From Trinickia symbiotica (lineage in GTDB: Bacteria; Pseudomonadota; Gammaproteobacteria; Burkholderiales; Burkholderiaceae), in contig NZ_PTIR01000024.1 in the NCBI RefSeq assembly GCF_002934455.1, positions 36,465 through 100,464 of the forward strand: a stretch of DNA of 64,000 nt, given 5' to 3'. Below are positions 42,001-50,244 of this stretch, piece after piece. The position numbers were made by a program, and so were the translations under genes. The stretch's first letter is position 1; the number at the start of each line of letters is the position of its first letter. Under the pieces are notes generated by a model. The model was not told where the DNA came from. It saw nothing but the letters and a program-made list of their open reading frames with translations, and did no database searches.

Positions 42001-42277
42001 TCTGCTCCTGGACTTGTCGCGCCGTCGCGCCGGGCCACAGAGTGCGGACCACCATCACGCGGAATGTGAAGGGTGGATCCTCGGATTGGCCTAGCCGCGT
42101 GTAAGCGAGGATGCCGGCCAATGTGGCGAGCGCGATCAGAAAGACGACGAGTGCCTGATGTCGCAGCGCCCATGCGGAAAGGTTGAAACGGTCCTCGCTT
42201 TGAGCGGCCGGCTTCAACGAGGCGCCGCGCCGCCCGGCATTCTCATCGTGCGCGTGGCCGTGCTCCGCCGCGCTCAT
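39065..42277 (-). CDS. RND efflux transporter, inner-membrane pump
   Basis: This 1070-residue RND permease has twelve predicted helices and two large periplasmic loops. The proton-relay aspartates are in LALGLLVDDAIIAVEMM. The N-terminus is LSAWALRHQALVVFLIALATLAGILAYTRLGQSEDPPF, and FGKPFGFVAMLGVISMFGIIMRNSVILVDQIE lies near the end. Substrates cannot be read; it is closer to drug pumps than to heavy-metal CzcA types. Two His-rich stretches are unusual: the N-terminal EHGHAHDE and a loop at about 515-550 with several His. The ATG overlaps the adaptor stop (ATGA). Confidence 0.93.
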   Translation of the reverse strand: MSAAEHGHAHDENAGRRGASLKPAAQSEDRFNLSAWALRHQALVVFLIALATLAGILAYTRLGQSEDPPFTFRVMVVRTLWPGATARQVQEQITDRIGRKLQETPHIDFLRSYSRPGESMIFFNMKDSAPVADVQETWYQVRKKVGDIASALPPGTIGPFFNDEFGDVYTNIYTLEGDGFSPAQLHDYADQLRTVLLRVPGVAKVDYFGDPDQHVYIEISNAELTRLSISPTELAQAINAQNAVASAGTVTTADDRVFVRPSGQFGDVRALADMLISINHRTFRLGDIATIKRGYDDPLVTQMRADGQAVLGIGVTMQPGGDVIRLGRALDAQCVELRAHLPAGLKLTEVSSMPHAVAHSVDDFLEAVGEAVAIVLVVSLISLGVRTGMVVVISIPIVLAVTALCMYLFGIGLHKVSLGTLVLALGLLVDDAIIAVEMMAVKLEQGWKRTRAAAFAYTSTAFPMLTGTLVTVSGFLPIALAKSSTGEYTRSIFEVSAIALIASWFAAVVLIPLLGYHLLPEHKHAKQRATGSTQPHQHDAEHEVDIYDTRFYRRLSTWISWCVERRWIVLAITAALFIVALAGFALVPQQFFPSSDRPELLIDVRLPEGASFDATLREAKRLEKTLDGRPEIDHFVDFVGTGAPRFYLPLDQQLQQPNFAQFVVTAKTVEDRDKLARWLDTTLENDFPTVRTRLSRLENGPPVGFPVQFRVSGDDIGTVRAIAEKVAATMRADTRTRNVQFDWDEPAERSLSFEIDQVNARQLGVTSQDVASFIAMTLSGYTVTQYRERDKLINVDLRAPERERADPARLMNLAMPTPNGPVPLGALGHLRNGLEYGVVWERDRQPTITVQADVRGNAQGIDVTHDLDRTLASERAQLPLGYRIEVGGSVEESAKGQTSINAQMPLMLIAVFTLLMIQLQSFSRVLMVVLTAPLGLIGVVATLLLFGKPFGFVAMLGVISMFGIIMRNSVILVDQIEQDIAAGQKRFSAIVGATARRFRPITLTAAAAVLALIPLLRSNFFGPMATALMGGITSATVLTLFYLPALYAASFKVRRDERDALPAEPEHAEN

Positions 42278-43452
42278 GATCCGATGTCCTCGGGATGAAG
42301 CGGCGCGACCGCGCGCACGTGCTCGCCGGCACTGACCGTGTGCACGCCTTGAAGCACCACGCGTTCGCCGTCGTGCAAGCCGCCCGAGATCGAGATCGTG
42401 CGCTCGTCGTAGCGCACAACGGTGACGGGGCGCAGCTCCAGCCTGTCGGCGCCTGCGCCCACGACCCACACGGCCGGCCGCTGTCCGTCGTGGAAGAGCG
42501 CCGTCGCCGGCAATGTGAAGACGTGTTCTGACGCTTCATCGACGGAATCGAACGCAACGACGGCCGTCATCCCGAGACGCAGGGCGGCATCGGCCGCCTG
42601 CAACGTGAGTTTGACCCGATAGGTGCGGCTTTGCGGGTCGGCTAAGGGCGATACCTCGCGTACGCGCGCGGGGAACGTCTTTCCCGGTAGCGCGGGCAGT
42701 GCGACCTTGGCGGGGCGGCCGACCGCCAGCGCCGAAAGGATGCGTTCCGGTGCGTCGCAAACGGCGTCGACATCGCCGCTCCAAGCGAGGTTATAGACGG
42801 CTTGACCTGCCGTGACGTTCTGGCCGGTGTCTGCGTTTTCCTCGGTGACGACGCCGGCATGATCCGCCGTCAGCGTCGTGTAGGCGAGCTGGTCGGCGGC
42901 CAGGGCGAGTTGCGCCCGCGCCGAATCGCGCTGCGCAAGCGCCGATGCGTAGGCGTCCTGAGTTTGCTCCCACTGCGTCGGCGCGATCAGGTTTTCCTGC
43001 GCCTGCGCGCGGTCGCGGTCGAGCTGCTGCTTTGCGTAGACGAGGCGGTGTTCGGCGGCATCGAGTTGTGCCTGTGCGCTTGCGACGTTCTTGCGAGCGT
43101 CGGCTGCATCGAGCCGCGCAACGACCTGGCCTGCCTTCACGCTATCGCCGAGCCGCACGAGCCGATCGACGATCTTGCCCGCGACGCGGAATGAAAGCAC
43201 GTTGCTATAGCGCGCCTCGATCTGGCACGGCAGCGACGCGGCGGGCGGGCGGCCGTCGGGGTGCACGGCGAGCGCGACGACGGGTTTCGGCGCCGGCGCG
43301 GCGGCTTCGCGCGGATGACAGGCGCTCAACGTCAAAGCCGCGCAGACGGCGAGCATGGTGCCGGCTCTAAGCCGCTTGCGTTCGCTCGCCGAAGCAGCGA
43401 CGCAAGCGCGCCTGCGCGGCGCATTCGACGGATGGGTTCTGACACGACTCAC
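42274..43452 (-). CDS. RND efflux periplasmic adaptor (membrane fusion protein)
   Basis: This 392-residue adaptor has a lipoprotein signal (LTLSAC), the split lipoyl domain (VLSFRVAGKIVDRLVRLGDSVKAGQVVARLD), a coiled-coil hairpin rich in Ala/Gln and a beta-barrel domain. It links the pump to the outer-membrane channel. The start is GTG 43452, preceded by AAGGCAGG; ATG 43356 just before the hydrophobic segment is an alternative. It is the first gene of a three-gene efflux operon and is divergent from a tetR gene. Confidence 0.92.
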   Translation of the reverse strand: MSRVRTHPSNAPRRRACVAASASERKRLRAGTMLAVCAALTLSACHPREAAAPAPKPVVALAVHPDGRPPAASLPCQIEARYSNVLSFRVAGKIVDRLVRLGDSVKAGQVVARLDAADARKNVASAQAQLDAAEHRLVYAKQQLDRDRAQAQENLIAPTQWEQTQDAYASALAQRDSARAQLALAADQLAYTTLTADHAGVVTEENADTGQNVTAGQAVYNLAWSGDVDAVCDAPERILSALAVGRPAKVALPALPGKTFPARVREVSPLADPQSRTYRVKLTLQAADAALRLGMTAVVAFDSVDEASEHVFTLPATALFHDGQRPAVWVVGAGADRLELRPVTVVRYDERTISISGGLHDGERVVLQGVHTVSAGEHVRAVAPLHPEDIGS

Positions 43453-43574
43453 GATGCCTGCCTTGTGAAGTGACGATCGTAGGGAGGTAGGAAACGGCGC
43501 CGAGGACACCGCGAGACGCGGCGCACCGCTCGTACGCGACCAACATAGCGGAGTCGTCGTCTCATATTTACGGG

Positions 43575-43606
43575 TGCATTCTAATACATAGTTGTATTTG
43601 AGTGCA
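43575..43606. promoter_or_regulatory. 32-bp palindrome, candidate TetR operator
   Basis: The half-sites TGCATTCTAATACA and (reverse complement) TGCACTCAAATACA match at 12 of 14 positions around TAGT. It sits 41 bases before the tetR start and about 120 bases before the adaptor start, in the divergent promoter region. This is the expected place for autorepression and pump repression. Confidence 0.7.
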
Positions 43607-43646
43607 AAGATGAATGTCAGCGCGCCGCGATGCTAAAATTTTCGAC

Positions 43647-44255
43647 ATGAAGCGAAAACGCCTGACACGCGAAGAGAGCCGGGACCAGACGCGCGAGCGT
43701 CTGCTCGAGGCCGCGCGTGCGATGTTCATGAAGAAGGGGTTCGTCGCCACGAGCGTGGAGGACATCGCCGAGACCGCCGGCTACACGCGCGGTGCGTTCT
43801 ACTCGAACTTCGACAGCAAATCGGAACTGCTGATCGAGCTCTTGCGGCGCGAGCGCGACGACCTGCAGGCAAGCTTTCAGTCGATCATGGAAGAGGGCGG
43901 CACGCGCCAGCAGATGGAAGCGCGCGCCGTCGAGTACTACAGCCAGCTGCCACTCGAAGACGATTTCTTCCCGCTCTGGGTCGAGGCAAAGCTGTTGGCG
44001 AGCCGCGACGCGCGATTCCGAGTGCGGTTCAATGCTTTCAGAAATGAAAAACTCGAGTGGGTCGCGGCCTACATCAAATCGTTCTCGGAGCGCGCCGGCA
44101 CGCCCCTGCCGCTGCCGCCGGAGACACTGGCACTCGGGCTCGTGAGCCTCTGTGAAGGCATGCAATTCTTTCGGATGACCGATCCGCAGACGGTGACCGA
44201 CGAAGTCAGTAAAACGGTGCTTGCGGGGTTCTTCGCTCGCTTGCTGTTGACCTGA
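43647..44255 (+). CDS. TetR/AcrR-family repressor of the efflux operon
   Basis: This 202-residue regulator has an N-terminal helix-turn-helix (ARAMFMKKGFVATSVEDIAETAGYTRGAFYSNFDSKSELL) characteristic of TetR. The ligand-binding C-terminal domain is variable. Divergence from the RND operon and a palindrome between them make it the likely local repressor. ATG 43647 (MKRKRLTREES) was chosen over an earlier start at 43614 because the intervening codons are not regulator-like and overlap the promoter. Confidence 0.92.
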   Translation: MKRKRLTREESRDQTRERLLEAARAMFMKKGFVATSVEDIAETAGYTRGAFYSNFDSKSELLIELLRRERDDLQASFQSIMEEGGTRQQMEARAVEYYSQLPLEDDFFPLWVEAKLLASRDARFRVRFNAFRNEKLEWVAAYIKSFSERAGTPLPLPPETLALGLVSLCEGMQFFRMTDPQTVTDEVSKTVLAGFFARLLLT

Positions 44256-44360
44256 CTGAAACGCCGGCGGGGCGGTTTCGCCGAGAGCAATGTGATGCGA
44301 TGCGGCTCGCTGCCGGAATGAACGGGCTCGAGCGGAGTCAGAGAGCTAGTGCGTGCACGA

Positions 44361-44588
44361 CTAGAACACCCCCGGCCCATAATTGCTGCCGATCAGCCGC
44401 GTGACCGAATCGACGTTCGCGTAATCCTGTTCGGGCAGTCCATCGAAAATCGAAATGAGCTCGTTGCTCGCGCCGGCAGCGCGCGCCACTTCGACGATCT
44501 CATCCTTGTTGGCCGGATATCGGACGGCATGCAGCACGTCCGCGATCTGCAAATCGATGGGTTCTTCGGGGATTGCCGATGTCGTCAT
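44361..44588 (-). CDS. DUF2795 small protein
   Basis: This 75-residue protein (IADVLHAVRYPANKDEIVEVARAAGASNELISIFDGLPEQDYANVDSV) fits DUF2795, a short helical domain of unknown function common in Burkholderia. GGAGAAAAG lies upstream of the ATG. It is downstream of the small exported protein gene on the same strand. Confidence 0.85.
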   Translation of the reverse strand: MTTSAIPEEPIDLQIADVLHAVRYPANKDEIVEVARAAGASNELISIFDGLPEQDYANVDSVTRLIGSNYGPGVF

Positions 44589-44637
44589 GGGTATCTTTTC
44601 TCCGTCGACCGTTCAATTCCGTTGCGCGCTTCGAACT

Positions 44638-44901
44638 TCAAGTCCGTGACTGTCGCTCGTGCGGCGCGAAGTGGCTGGCCAGACTGTGGGATTTCGGGAG
44701 TTTGATGCGCGCCCAGTGTTGTTTCGCGAAGTTGGCGTCCGCGGCGACGTCGGGCGCGGGCGGAGCGACGGGCGCGGCATCTGCGCGCGCCGCCGCGATT
44801 GCGGCGCGCGCGGTGAGACTGTCGAGCGCCGTGGTTTGTATCGGTGCCGCGAAGCACGATGCCGAAAGCAAGGCCATACTCGTCACTGTCGAGACTTTCA
44901 T
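44638..44901 (-). CDS. Small exported protein of unknown function
   Basis: This 87-residue protein starts MKVSTVTSMALLSASCFAAP, a probable signal peptide. An Ala/Pro-rich middle and a basic, His-containing end (AKQHWARIKLPKSHSLASHF) follow. The start is fixed by an excellent ribosome site, AAGGAGGTCG, a few bases upstream. I know no family. It lies between the C45 hydrolase and DUF2795 genes, all on the minus strand. Confidence 0.65.
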   Translation of the reverse strand: MKVSTVTSMALLSASCFAAPIQTTALDSLTARAAIAAARADAAPVAPPAPDVAADANFAKQHWARIKLPKSHSLASHFAPHERQSRT

Positions 44902-44999
44902 GCTCGACCTCCTTCTCGATACGGCATGTCGCTGATTGACTCTGTCAGCGGTCGGCCAACAAGCAGCATGCCTCGTGCCAAGGACAGTTGTGAGCCCCC

Positions 45000-46337
45000 T
45001 TAACGCAGCACTTCGAAGCGCGTCCACGGCCAGGATGGCCGGTCGCGCATGTATCCGTTGAGCCAGTTCCATTGCGGATGGCGCTTCATAAACGCCTGCG
45101 CGTCGAACGGCCTGCCGCAAGGATGTCCCCACCGCGCCCAGAAGGCGAGCTCGCGCGCCATCTTGCTGTCGACGACCTTACCGTCGTTGGCGCCCCAGGG
45201 GTTGAACGGCCCTTGGTCGGAGCCGCCGAAGCGCGCATCGTCGAGCTCCAGATGCCCGCAGATGGTGCGCGAGCATGGGTTGTCGCCGCGGTCGAGATAG
45301 ACATCGTGGTGATCGGCGATCATCTGCTTTGCGAGTTCGATGTCGATCTTGCCATGGTGCTGGTCGGCGAGCTGCATGAAGCGCAGCCTCCGCGCGCCGT
45401 TCTTGCGGACGTCGGTGTAGTCCTCTCCTTCTCCGATGCACTCCTGGTTGCGGATTTTCAGGTCCGTTGCGGTGTTGTAGCCGCTGTAAAACCCGTCTTT
45501 CGTGCTCTCGAATCCCGAATAGTGAAGGCCGAGCTCGTAACGCGCGATTTCGCCCGTCTTCAGATCGCCGAGGAGCCAGCTGTTCGCATAGCCGCCGTTG
45601 TTCGCCACGGCAAACATCTCGCACCATTCGCCGATCGAATTCGCGTACTGCGTGGCGCGCCGCGAGCGATAGAACTCCGGCGCCCCGGCCGGGTTGTAGC
45701 CGGCGAAATTCGAGATCGTCGTCTCCGTGACCATGAGACCGGCCGACGTGATCCAGAAGTCGGTCAGGCTCGAGATGCACCCGGGCAGACCCTGCATGAT
45801 GATTCGATGGCCCGAATCCGGAACGATGTCGAAGACGACGTTGAACGCGTCGCCTGCCGCATAGCGGTCCCATGAGTTGTGCGCCATGACGATGCCGCCG
45901 TCGCGCGTGGCGCTGCCCGTCGCGATGAACGCGCTGCAATGATGGCCGCGGCGCCCGCGCCATGGCTTCATGCCGAGTCGAGGCTCGCGCGCCGCGACTT
46001 TCGTCGGCCACCAGCTTTGCAGCAAGTCCATGTAGCCGTTCCAGGCGAGCACCTCGGCGAACGGCAGCTTCGCGCCCGCCGCGATGCCCTGGATCTCGTC
46101 TCTGAACTCGGTGTCGAGCCGCGGCCCGAACTGCTCGAGCGCCGCCGCCGTGAACGTCTCGAAGTCCTCGCCCGTATCCCAGCGCGCGAGATATTTCGCA
46201 GTCCGAATGGCATTCTGGATCTCGGTTGCGAGCAGTTGCCCGTGTTGCTCGCCGCGGTCGTACGGCTCACCTTCGATGTGGACGAAAATCCAGCCGGCAT
46301 GGTCGCGCCGCACGGCATCGAGGGACGGTTCGCTCAT
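45000..46337 (-). CDS. C45-type autoproteolytic acyltransferase/hydrolase
   Basis: This 445-residue protein resembles the C45 peptidase and acyl-CoA:6-aminopenicillanate acyltransferase group or the related phospholipase B-like family of Ntn hydrolases. The N-terminal half has YDRGEQHGQLLATEI and GIAAGAKLPFAEVLAWNGYMDLL. The likely nucleophile is C134 in HHCSAFIATGSAT, followed by GGIVMAHNSWDRY. There is no signal peptide. The substrate is unknown. GGAG precedes the ATG. Confidence 0.72.
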   Translation of the reverse strand: MSEPSLDAVRRDHAGWIFVHIEGEPYDRGEQHGQLLATEIQNAIRTAKYLARWDTGEDFETFTAAALEQFGPRLDTEFRDEIQGIAAGAKLPFAEVLAWNGYMDLLQSWWPTKVAAREPRLGMKPWRGRRGHHCSAFIATGSATRDGGIVMAHNSWDRYAAGDAFNVVFDIVPDSGHRIIMQGLPGCISSLTDFWITSAGLMVTETTISNFAGYNPAGAPEFYRSRRATQYANSIGEWCEMFAVANNGGYANSWLLGDLKTGEIARYELGLHYSGFESTKDGFYSGYNTATDLKIRNQECIGEGEDYTDVRKNGARRLRFMQLADQHHGKIDIELAKQMIADHHDVYLDRGDNPCSRTICGHLELDDARFGGSDQGPFNPWGANDGKVVDSKMARELAFWARWGHPCGRPFDAQAFMKRHPQWNWLNGYMRDRPSWPWTRFEVLR

Positions 46338-46500
46338 CTTCGCTCCGAATCGACGAATCGGCCGCTAAGCGCTCGTCAGGCTTCGTTTTGCGCGGAACCT
46401 GCGCATTTTTGCGGTCGTTACTTCATTGTAGAAAAAACGCCGCGCTTTCGCATCCGATGGGGTGAGGAAGGAGTGGGACTTGCCAATCTCGGCGCCGCGA

Positions 46501-48234
46501 CTACGGCGTCGGATTCATCCGACGGTAGGCGTCGAGCAGGGCGGTCTTGTAGACGGCGCCCATCAGTTTCGGCGCATCGATGCTGGCGACGACGGGCAAG
46601 CGTTCGCCCCGGAATGCGAGGAAGTGCTGCAAGGCCACGCTGATCGGCATGTCCGGCGTAAGAATCGCGAACTCGGGCTGCAGATAGTCGGCCGCCGTGC
46701 AAGACGACGTGTCGCGCTTTTCCAGCAGGTCCGACGTGATGTCCTTGAGCGCCACCACGCCGCGAAAGCAGCCGTCGTCGTCGGTCACATACAGGTACTT
46801 TACCGGGTACTCGAGGAAGATCCGCGTCATTTCCTGCACGCTCGCCGTCAGCGGGACGATCGTCTCGGCCGGCCTGATCAGCTCGCGCATCTGAGTCGCA
46901 CGCAGTCGCATGCGCTCTTCCTCGTCGGCGTGCCGCCGCAGCGTGATCTCGTACATCGACGTTTTGCCCATGGCGCGCGCCACGAAGTACGCGACCACGC
47001 ATGAGAGCATCAGCGGCAACACGACCTGATAACTGAGCGTCATCTCGAAGATCATCAGGATTGCCATGAGCGGCGCCTGCGTCGCGCCGGCGAGGAACGC
47101 GCCCATGCCGACCATCGCATAGGCGAAGGCACCCGAGGTGCCGTGCGGCCAGATCGAATGCGCGGCAAGCCCGAAGAGGGAGCCGAGCGTCGCTCCGACG
47201 AACAGCGTCGGCGTGAACACCCCGCCGACGGCACCCGAGCCGACCGTGGCGGCCGTCGCGACGATCTTGCAGATCAAGACGGCGACGAGCGACACCCAGG
47301 TCCACGGCGAATGGAGTATCGAGTTGACGACGCTGTAGCCGTTGCCCCAGACGTCCGGTACCCAGACCGAGATGATGCCGACGATGAGGCCGCCCGCGGC
47401 GAGCCGCACCGGCAACGGAACGGGCAGACGCCTGAAGCTCGCCCGCGAAAAGTCGATCAGACGCAGGAACTGCGGCGCCGCGGCGCCGCACAGGAATCCC
47501 AGCGCGACGAAGAGGAGCACTTCCACTCCCGCGATCGCCGGAAACTCGGGCATCTCGTACGGCGGCTTGTAGCCGGCGAATTCGCGCATCGTGATATTGG
47601 CGACGACGGACGCCACGACGACGGGGCCGAAGCTCTCCATCGCGATAGAGCCGAGCACGATTTCGGTGACGAAGAACGCACCGGCGATCGGCGCGCTGTA
47701 GGCCGATGTGATGCCGGCCGCGGCGCCGCAGGCGACGAGCAGGCGCAACCGATCAGGGTCGAAATGCACGAGTCGGCCGATGGCTGAGCCGGCAAGCGCG
47801 GCAAGCTGGACCATCGGGCCCTCACGGCCGATCGAGCCGCCGAAGCCGATCGTGAAGAGCGAGGAGACGCTGCGCCAGAGGCTTTGCCAGATGGGAACCA
47901 CGCCGTCGCCAATCGCGATCGCTTCCATGTAGTCGGTGTTCGCGCGCTTATCGGCGTGGCGCGCGGCCAAGAGGAGGAAGCACCCGGCGATGAGGCCGCC
48001 GATGGCCGGCAGAAAGATGCGCGTGGTCCACGGCAGCGCGCGCGCCATCTCGACGAAGCTACCCGATCGGCCGGTGAAAACCCATTGAAAGAAGTCGATG
48101 CAGCGGCGGAACGCGGCCGTCGCGAACGCGCCCAGCACGCCTGTGACGACGGCCCAAAGCAGCATCGTGTGCGCCTCGGAGAGGCTGAACAACGCTTGGG
48201 CGCGGGTACGCAGGCGAAGCAGGAATGAGAGCAC
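46501..48234 (-). CDS. ClC-family chloride channel/transporter with CBS domains
   Basis: This 577-residue membrane protein has the ClC selectivity motifs GFGGSIGREGPMVQ (gating glutamate within GREGP), SAYSAPIAGAFFVTEI and GSGAVGGVFTPTLFVGA. The C-terminal ~140 residues form a CBS pair (VPLTASVQEMTRIFLEYPVKYLYVTDDDG and ILTPDMPISVALQHF). It resembles ClcB-type proteins. It is alone between the C45 hydrolase and GST genes on the minus strand. Confidence 0.93.
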   Translation of the reverse strand: MLSFLLRLRTRAQALFSLSEAHTMLLWAVVTGVLGAFATAAFRRCIDFFQWVFTGRSGSFVEMARALPWTTRIFLPAIGGLIAGCFLLLAARHADKRANTDYMEAIAIGDGVVPIWQSLWRSVSSLFTIGFGGSIGREGPMVQLAALAGSAIGRLVHFDPDRLRLLVACGAAAGITSAYSAPIAGAFFVTEIVLGSIAMESFGPVVVASVVANITMREFAGYKPPYEMPEFPAIAGVEVLLFVALGFLCGAAAPQFLRLIDFSRASFRRLPVPLPVRLAAGGLIVGIISVWVPDVWGNGYSVVNSILHSPWTWVSLVAVLICKIVATAATVGSGAVGGVFTPTLFVGATLGSLFGLAAHSIWPHGTSGAFAYAMVGMGAFLAGATQAPLMAILMIFEMTLSYQVVLPLMLSCVVAYFVARAMGKTSMYEITLRRHADEEERMRLRATQMRELIRPAETIVPLTASVQEMTRIFLEYPVKYLYVTDDDGCFRGVVALKDITSDLLEKRDTSSCTAADYLQPEFAILTPDMPISVALQHFLAFRGERLPVVASIDAPKLMGAVYKTALLDAYRRMNPTP

Positions 48235-48284
48235 GGCGGCCTTGGCTGAGATCGGTCGAGCGCAAGAATAGCATCGAGCCGCGC

Positions 48285-49025
48285 TCAGTCCGACCCCGGG
48301 CTACGATCGAGCTCCGGATAGTGCCGGAATATCCCCGTTTCGTTGAGCGGGATGCGCCGCTCCGACGCGAGGTAGGCGGCGATGTTCGGCCGCGCGGCCA
48401 CGGCGTCGCGCAGCGCCGCAAGCCTGCGGTAACGCTGGCGGAAGCGCTTCGTCGCGCGCGGAAACGCGTAATGGAGACCTTCGATGAGCTGGAACATCGA
48501 GAGGTCGGCATAGGTCAGCGAATCGCCGACCAGGTGGGCGTCGCCCTTCGGGTTCTGCTTCAGCACGCGCTCGAAATAGCCCATGAACTTCGGCATGCGG
48601 TGATCGATGAAGTCGGTCGCGCGCGCTTTGGCCGCTTCCTTTTGGTCCTCGTAGTAAAGCCCGCTGCCGATCGGATGATGCGTGTCGTGCACTTCCGTCA
48701 CCACATCGGCGATGGTCAACTGCAGGCCGTGCACCACGTAGCGCAGGTCGTCTCGCGGGGCGAGTCCGAGCTTCTCTCCGAGGTAAAAGAGAATATTCGC
48801 GCTCTGCGGGATGATGAGGTCGCCATCTCTCAGGAACGGCGGCGCAAAGGGGGGGTGGGGCTCGTCCTTGCTGTCCATCAGCGCCAGCATCGCACCCTCG
48901 CCAAGCCCATCCTCGGGACGCCCGCGGGCCACCTCGACATACGGGGCGCGCGCTTCTTCGAGCGCGAGCCGCACGAACTCGCCTCGGCCTTGCAGCCCAT
49001 CCCAGTAGTACAACTCGTACGCCAT
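48285..49025 (-). CDS. Glutathione S-transferase family protein
   Basis: This 246-residue protein has an N-terminal thioredoxin-like domain (AYELYYWDGLQGRGEFVRLALEEA, then LIIPQSANILFYLGEKLGL) and a helical C-terminal domain (HLVGDSLTYADLSMFQLIEGLHYAFP). The LQGRGEF and QSANI stretches are the glutathione-binding part. The start at MAYELYY has GAGGAGGG upstream. It follows yeiH by 20 bases and may be cotranscribed. Confidence 0.9.
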   Translation of the reverse strand: MAYELYYWDGLQGRGEFVRLALEEARAPYVEVARGRPEDGLGEGAMLALMDSKDEPHPPFAPPFLRDGDLIIPQSANILFYLGEKLGLAPRDDLRYVVHGLQLTIADVVTEVHDTHHPIGSGLYYEDQKEAAKARATDFIDHRMPKFMGYFERVLKQNPKGDAHLVGDSLTYADLSMFQLIEGLHYAFPRATKRFRQRYRRLAALRDAVAARPNIAAYLASERRIPLNETGIFRHYPELDRSPGSD

Positions 49026-49045
49026 CGCTTGCCCTCCTCGATTGG

Positions 49046-50119
49046 TCAGCCCAGCACGCGCTCGACCCCCCACGTGATCGCAAGGCCGCCTACCGCGAGC
49101 CAGACGTAAAGAATGAACCCTGTCGCCAGCGCGCGCGGGCCGGCCTTGCGCACTTGCGAGAGCTGCGTCTCGATGCCGAGCGCCGTCATCGCCATCGTCA
49201 ACGCGAACGTATCGAGCGCGTTGACGGCCTGCGTCGCGGCGCTCGGCAGCACATGCAGCGAGTTCGCGATGACGCAGGCGAGAAACCCGAGCGCGAACCA
49301 GGGAACGGTTACCTTGCGGGGCGCCCGCGCATTCCCCGTGCCACGGGCCGCCGTCCGCGCGAGCCACACGCCGAGCACGAGCAGGACCGGCACGAGCAGC
49401 ATCACGCGCGTCATCTTGACGATCGTCGCGACGTGCGTCGCCTCCGAGCTCACGTTGCTCGCCGCGCCCACGACTTGGGCGACTTCGTGAATCGTACCGC
49501 CGAAAAAGAGCCCGATGCCGGCGGTGTCAAGGTGGAGCCAGCCCGCGCGATACGCGAGCGGGTAGACGAACATCGACAGCGTGCCGAACAGGACGACGCT
49601 CCCCACCGCGACGGCACTCTTTTCGGGCTTCGAGTTCAGCGTCGATTCGAACGCGAGCACGGCCGCGGCCCCGCAAATCGCGCTGCCGGCGGCCGTGAGA
49701 ATGGCCGTGTCGCGATCGAGCTTGAGCAGCTTGGTGCCGACCCAGATGCCGATCGCGAGCGTGCTGACGACGACGAGCAGCGAGACGGTCAGCCCCGGGA
49801 GACCGACCTGGGCGATCTCCTGCAGGCTCACGCGCAAGCCGAAGAACGCGACGGCGATGCGCAGGAGCCGCCGCGCCGAGAAGTTGACGCCGGCGGCCCA
49901 GTGGGCGGGCATGCCCGCGCGCAGCGTATTGCCGTACACCGCACCCGCGACGATCCCGACGATGAGCGGGCTCACGCCGAGGCCGGCGATGACCGGCATG
50001 GCGGCAAGCCGCGTGACCGCCGCGGCGAAAAGGGCGACGAAAAGTATGCCGTTGAGCGGGCCGTGCGCGGCGGCTGCGCTGTGCGCATGCGCGGCCGGGT
50101 GCATCGATGGTGTGGACAT
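49046..50119 (-). CDS. YeiH-family (UPF0324) putative anion exporter
   Basis: This 357-residue membrane protein has about nine helices and the family segments GVSPLIVGIVAGAVYGNTL, AVAFFGLRVSLQEIAQVG, AGSAICGAAAVLAFE and GLFFGGTIHEVAQVVGAA. YeiH-type proteins have been linked to sulfite or other sulfur anion export; the substrate here is not shown. The N-terminus is His-rich. ATG 50119 has GAGG upstream and is preferred to a TTG at 50131. It is divergent from a LysR gene that probably controls it. Confidence 0.85.
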   Translation of the reverse strand: MSTPSMHPAAHAHSAAAAHGPLNGILFVALFAAAVTRLAAMPVIAGLGVSPLIVGIVAGAVYGNTLRAGMPAHWAAGVNFSARRLLRIAVAFFGLRVSLQEIAQVGLPGLTVSLLVVVSTLAIGIWVGTKLLKLDRDTAILTAAGSAICGAAAVLAFESTLNSKPEKSAVAVGSVVLFGTLSMFVYPLAYRAGWLHLDTAGIGLFFGGTIHEVAQVVGAASNVSSEATHVATIVKMTRVMLLVPVLLVLGVWLARTAARGTGNARAPRKVTVPWFALGFLACVIANSLHVLPSAATQAVNALDTFALTMAMTALGIETQLSQVRKAGPRALATGFILYVWLAVGGLAITWGVERVLG

Positions 50120-50179
50120 GGGTGGCCTCAAAGCGAAAGCGTGTTTCCAGGACTGCGATGGTCCTTATCCTAAATCGCT

Positions 50180-50191
50180 CATATCGTTATG
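50180..50191. promoter_or_regulatory. Small palindrome between yeiH and lysR
   Basis: CATA-TCGT-TATG lies in the AT-rich 125-base divergent intergenic region and could be part of a LysR-type site. The evidence is only position and symmetry. Confidence 0.3.
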
Positions 50192-50244
50192 AAAAATCGT
50201 CATTTGCGAAGTAAGATATTGGTATAGCCGATAGTTCGAAGCCT

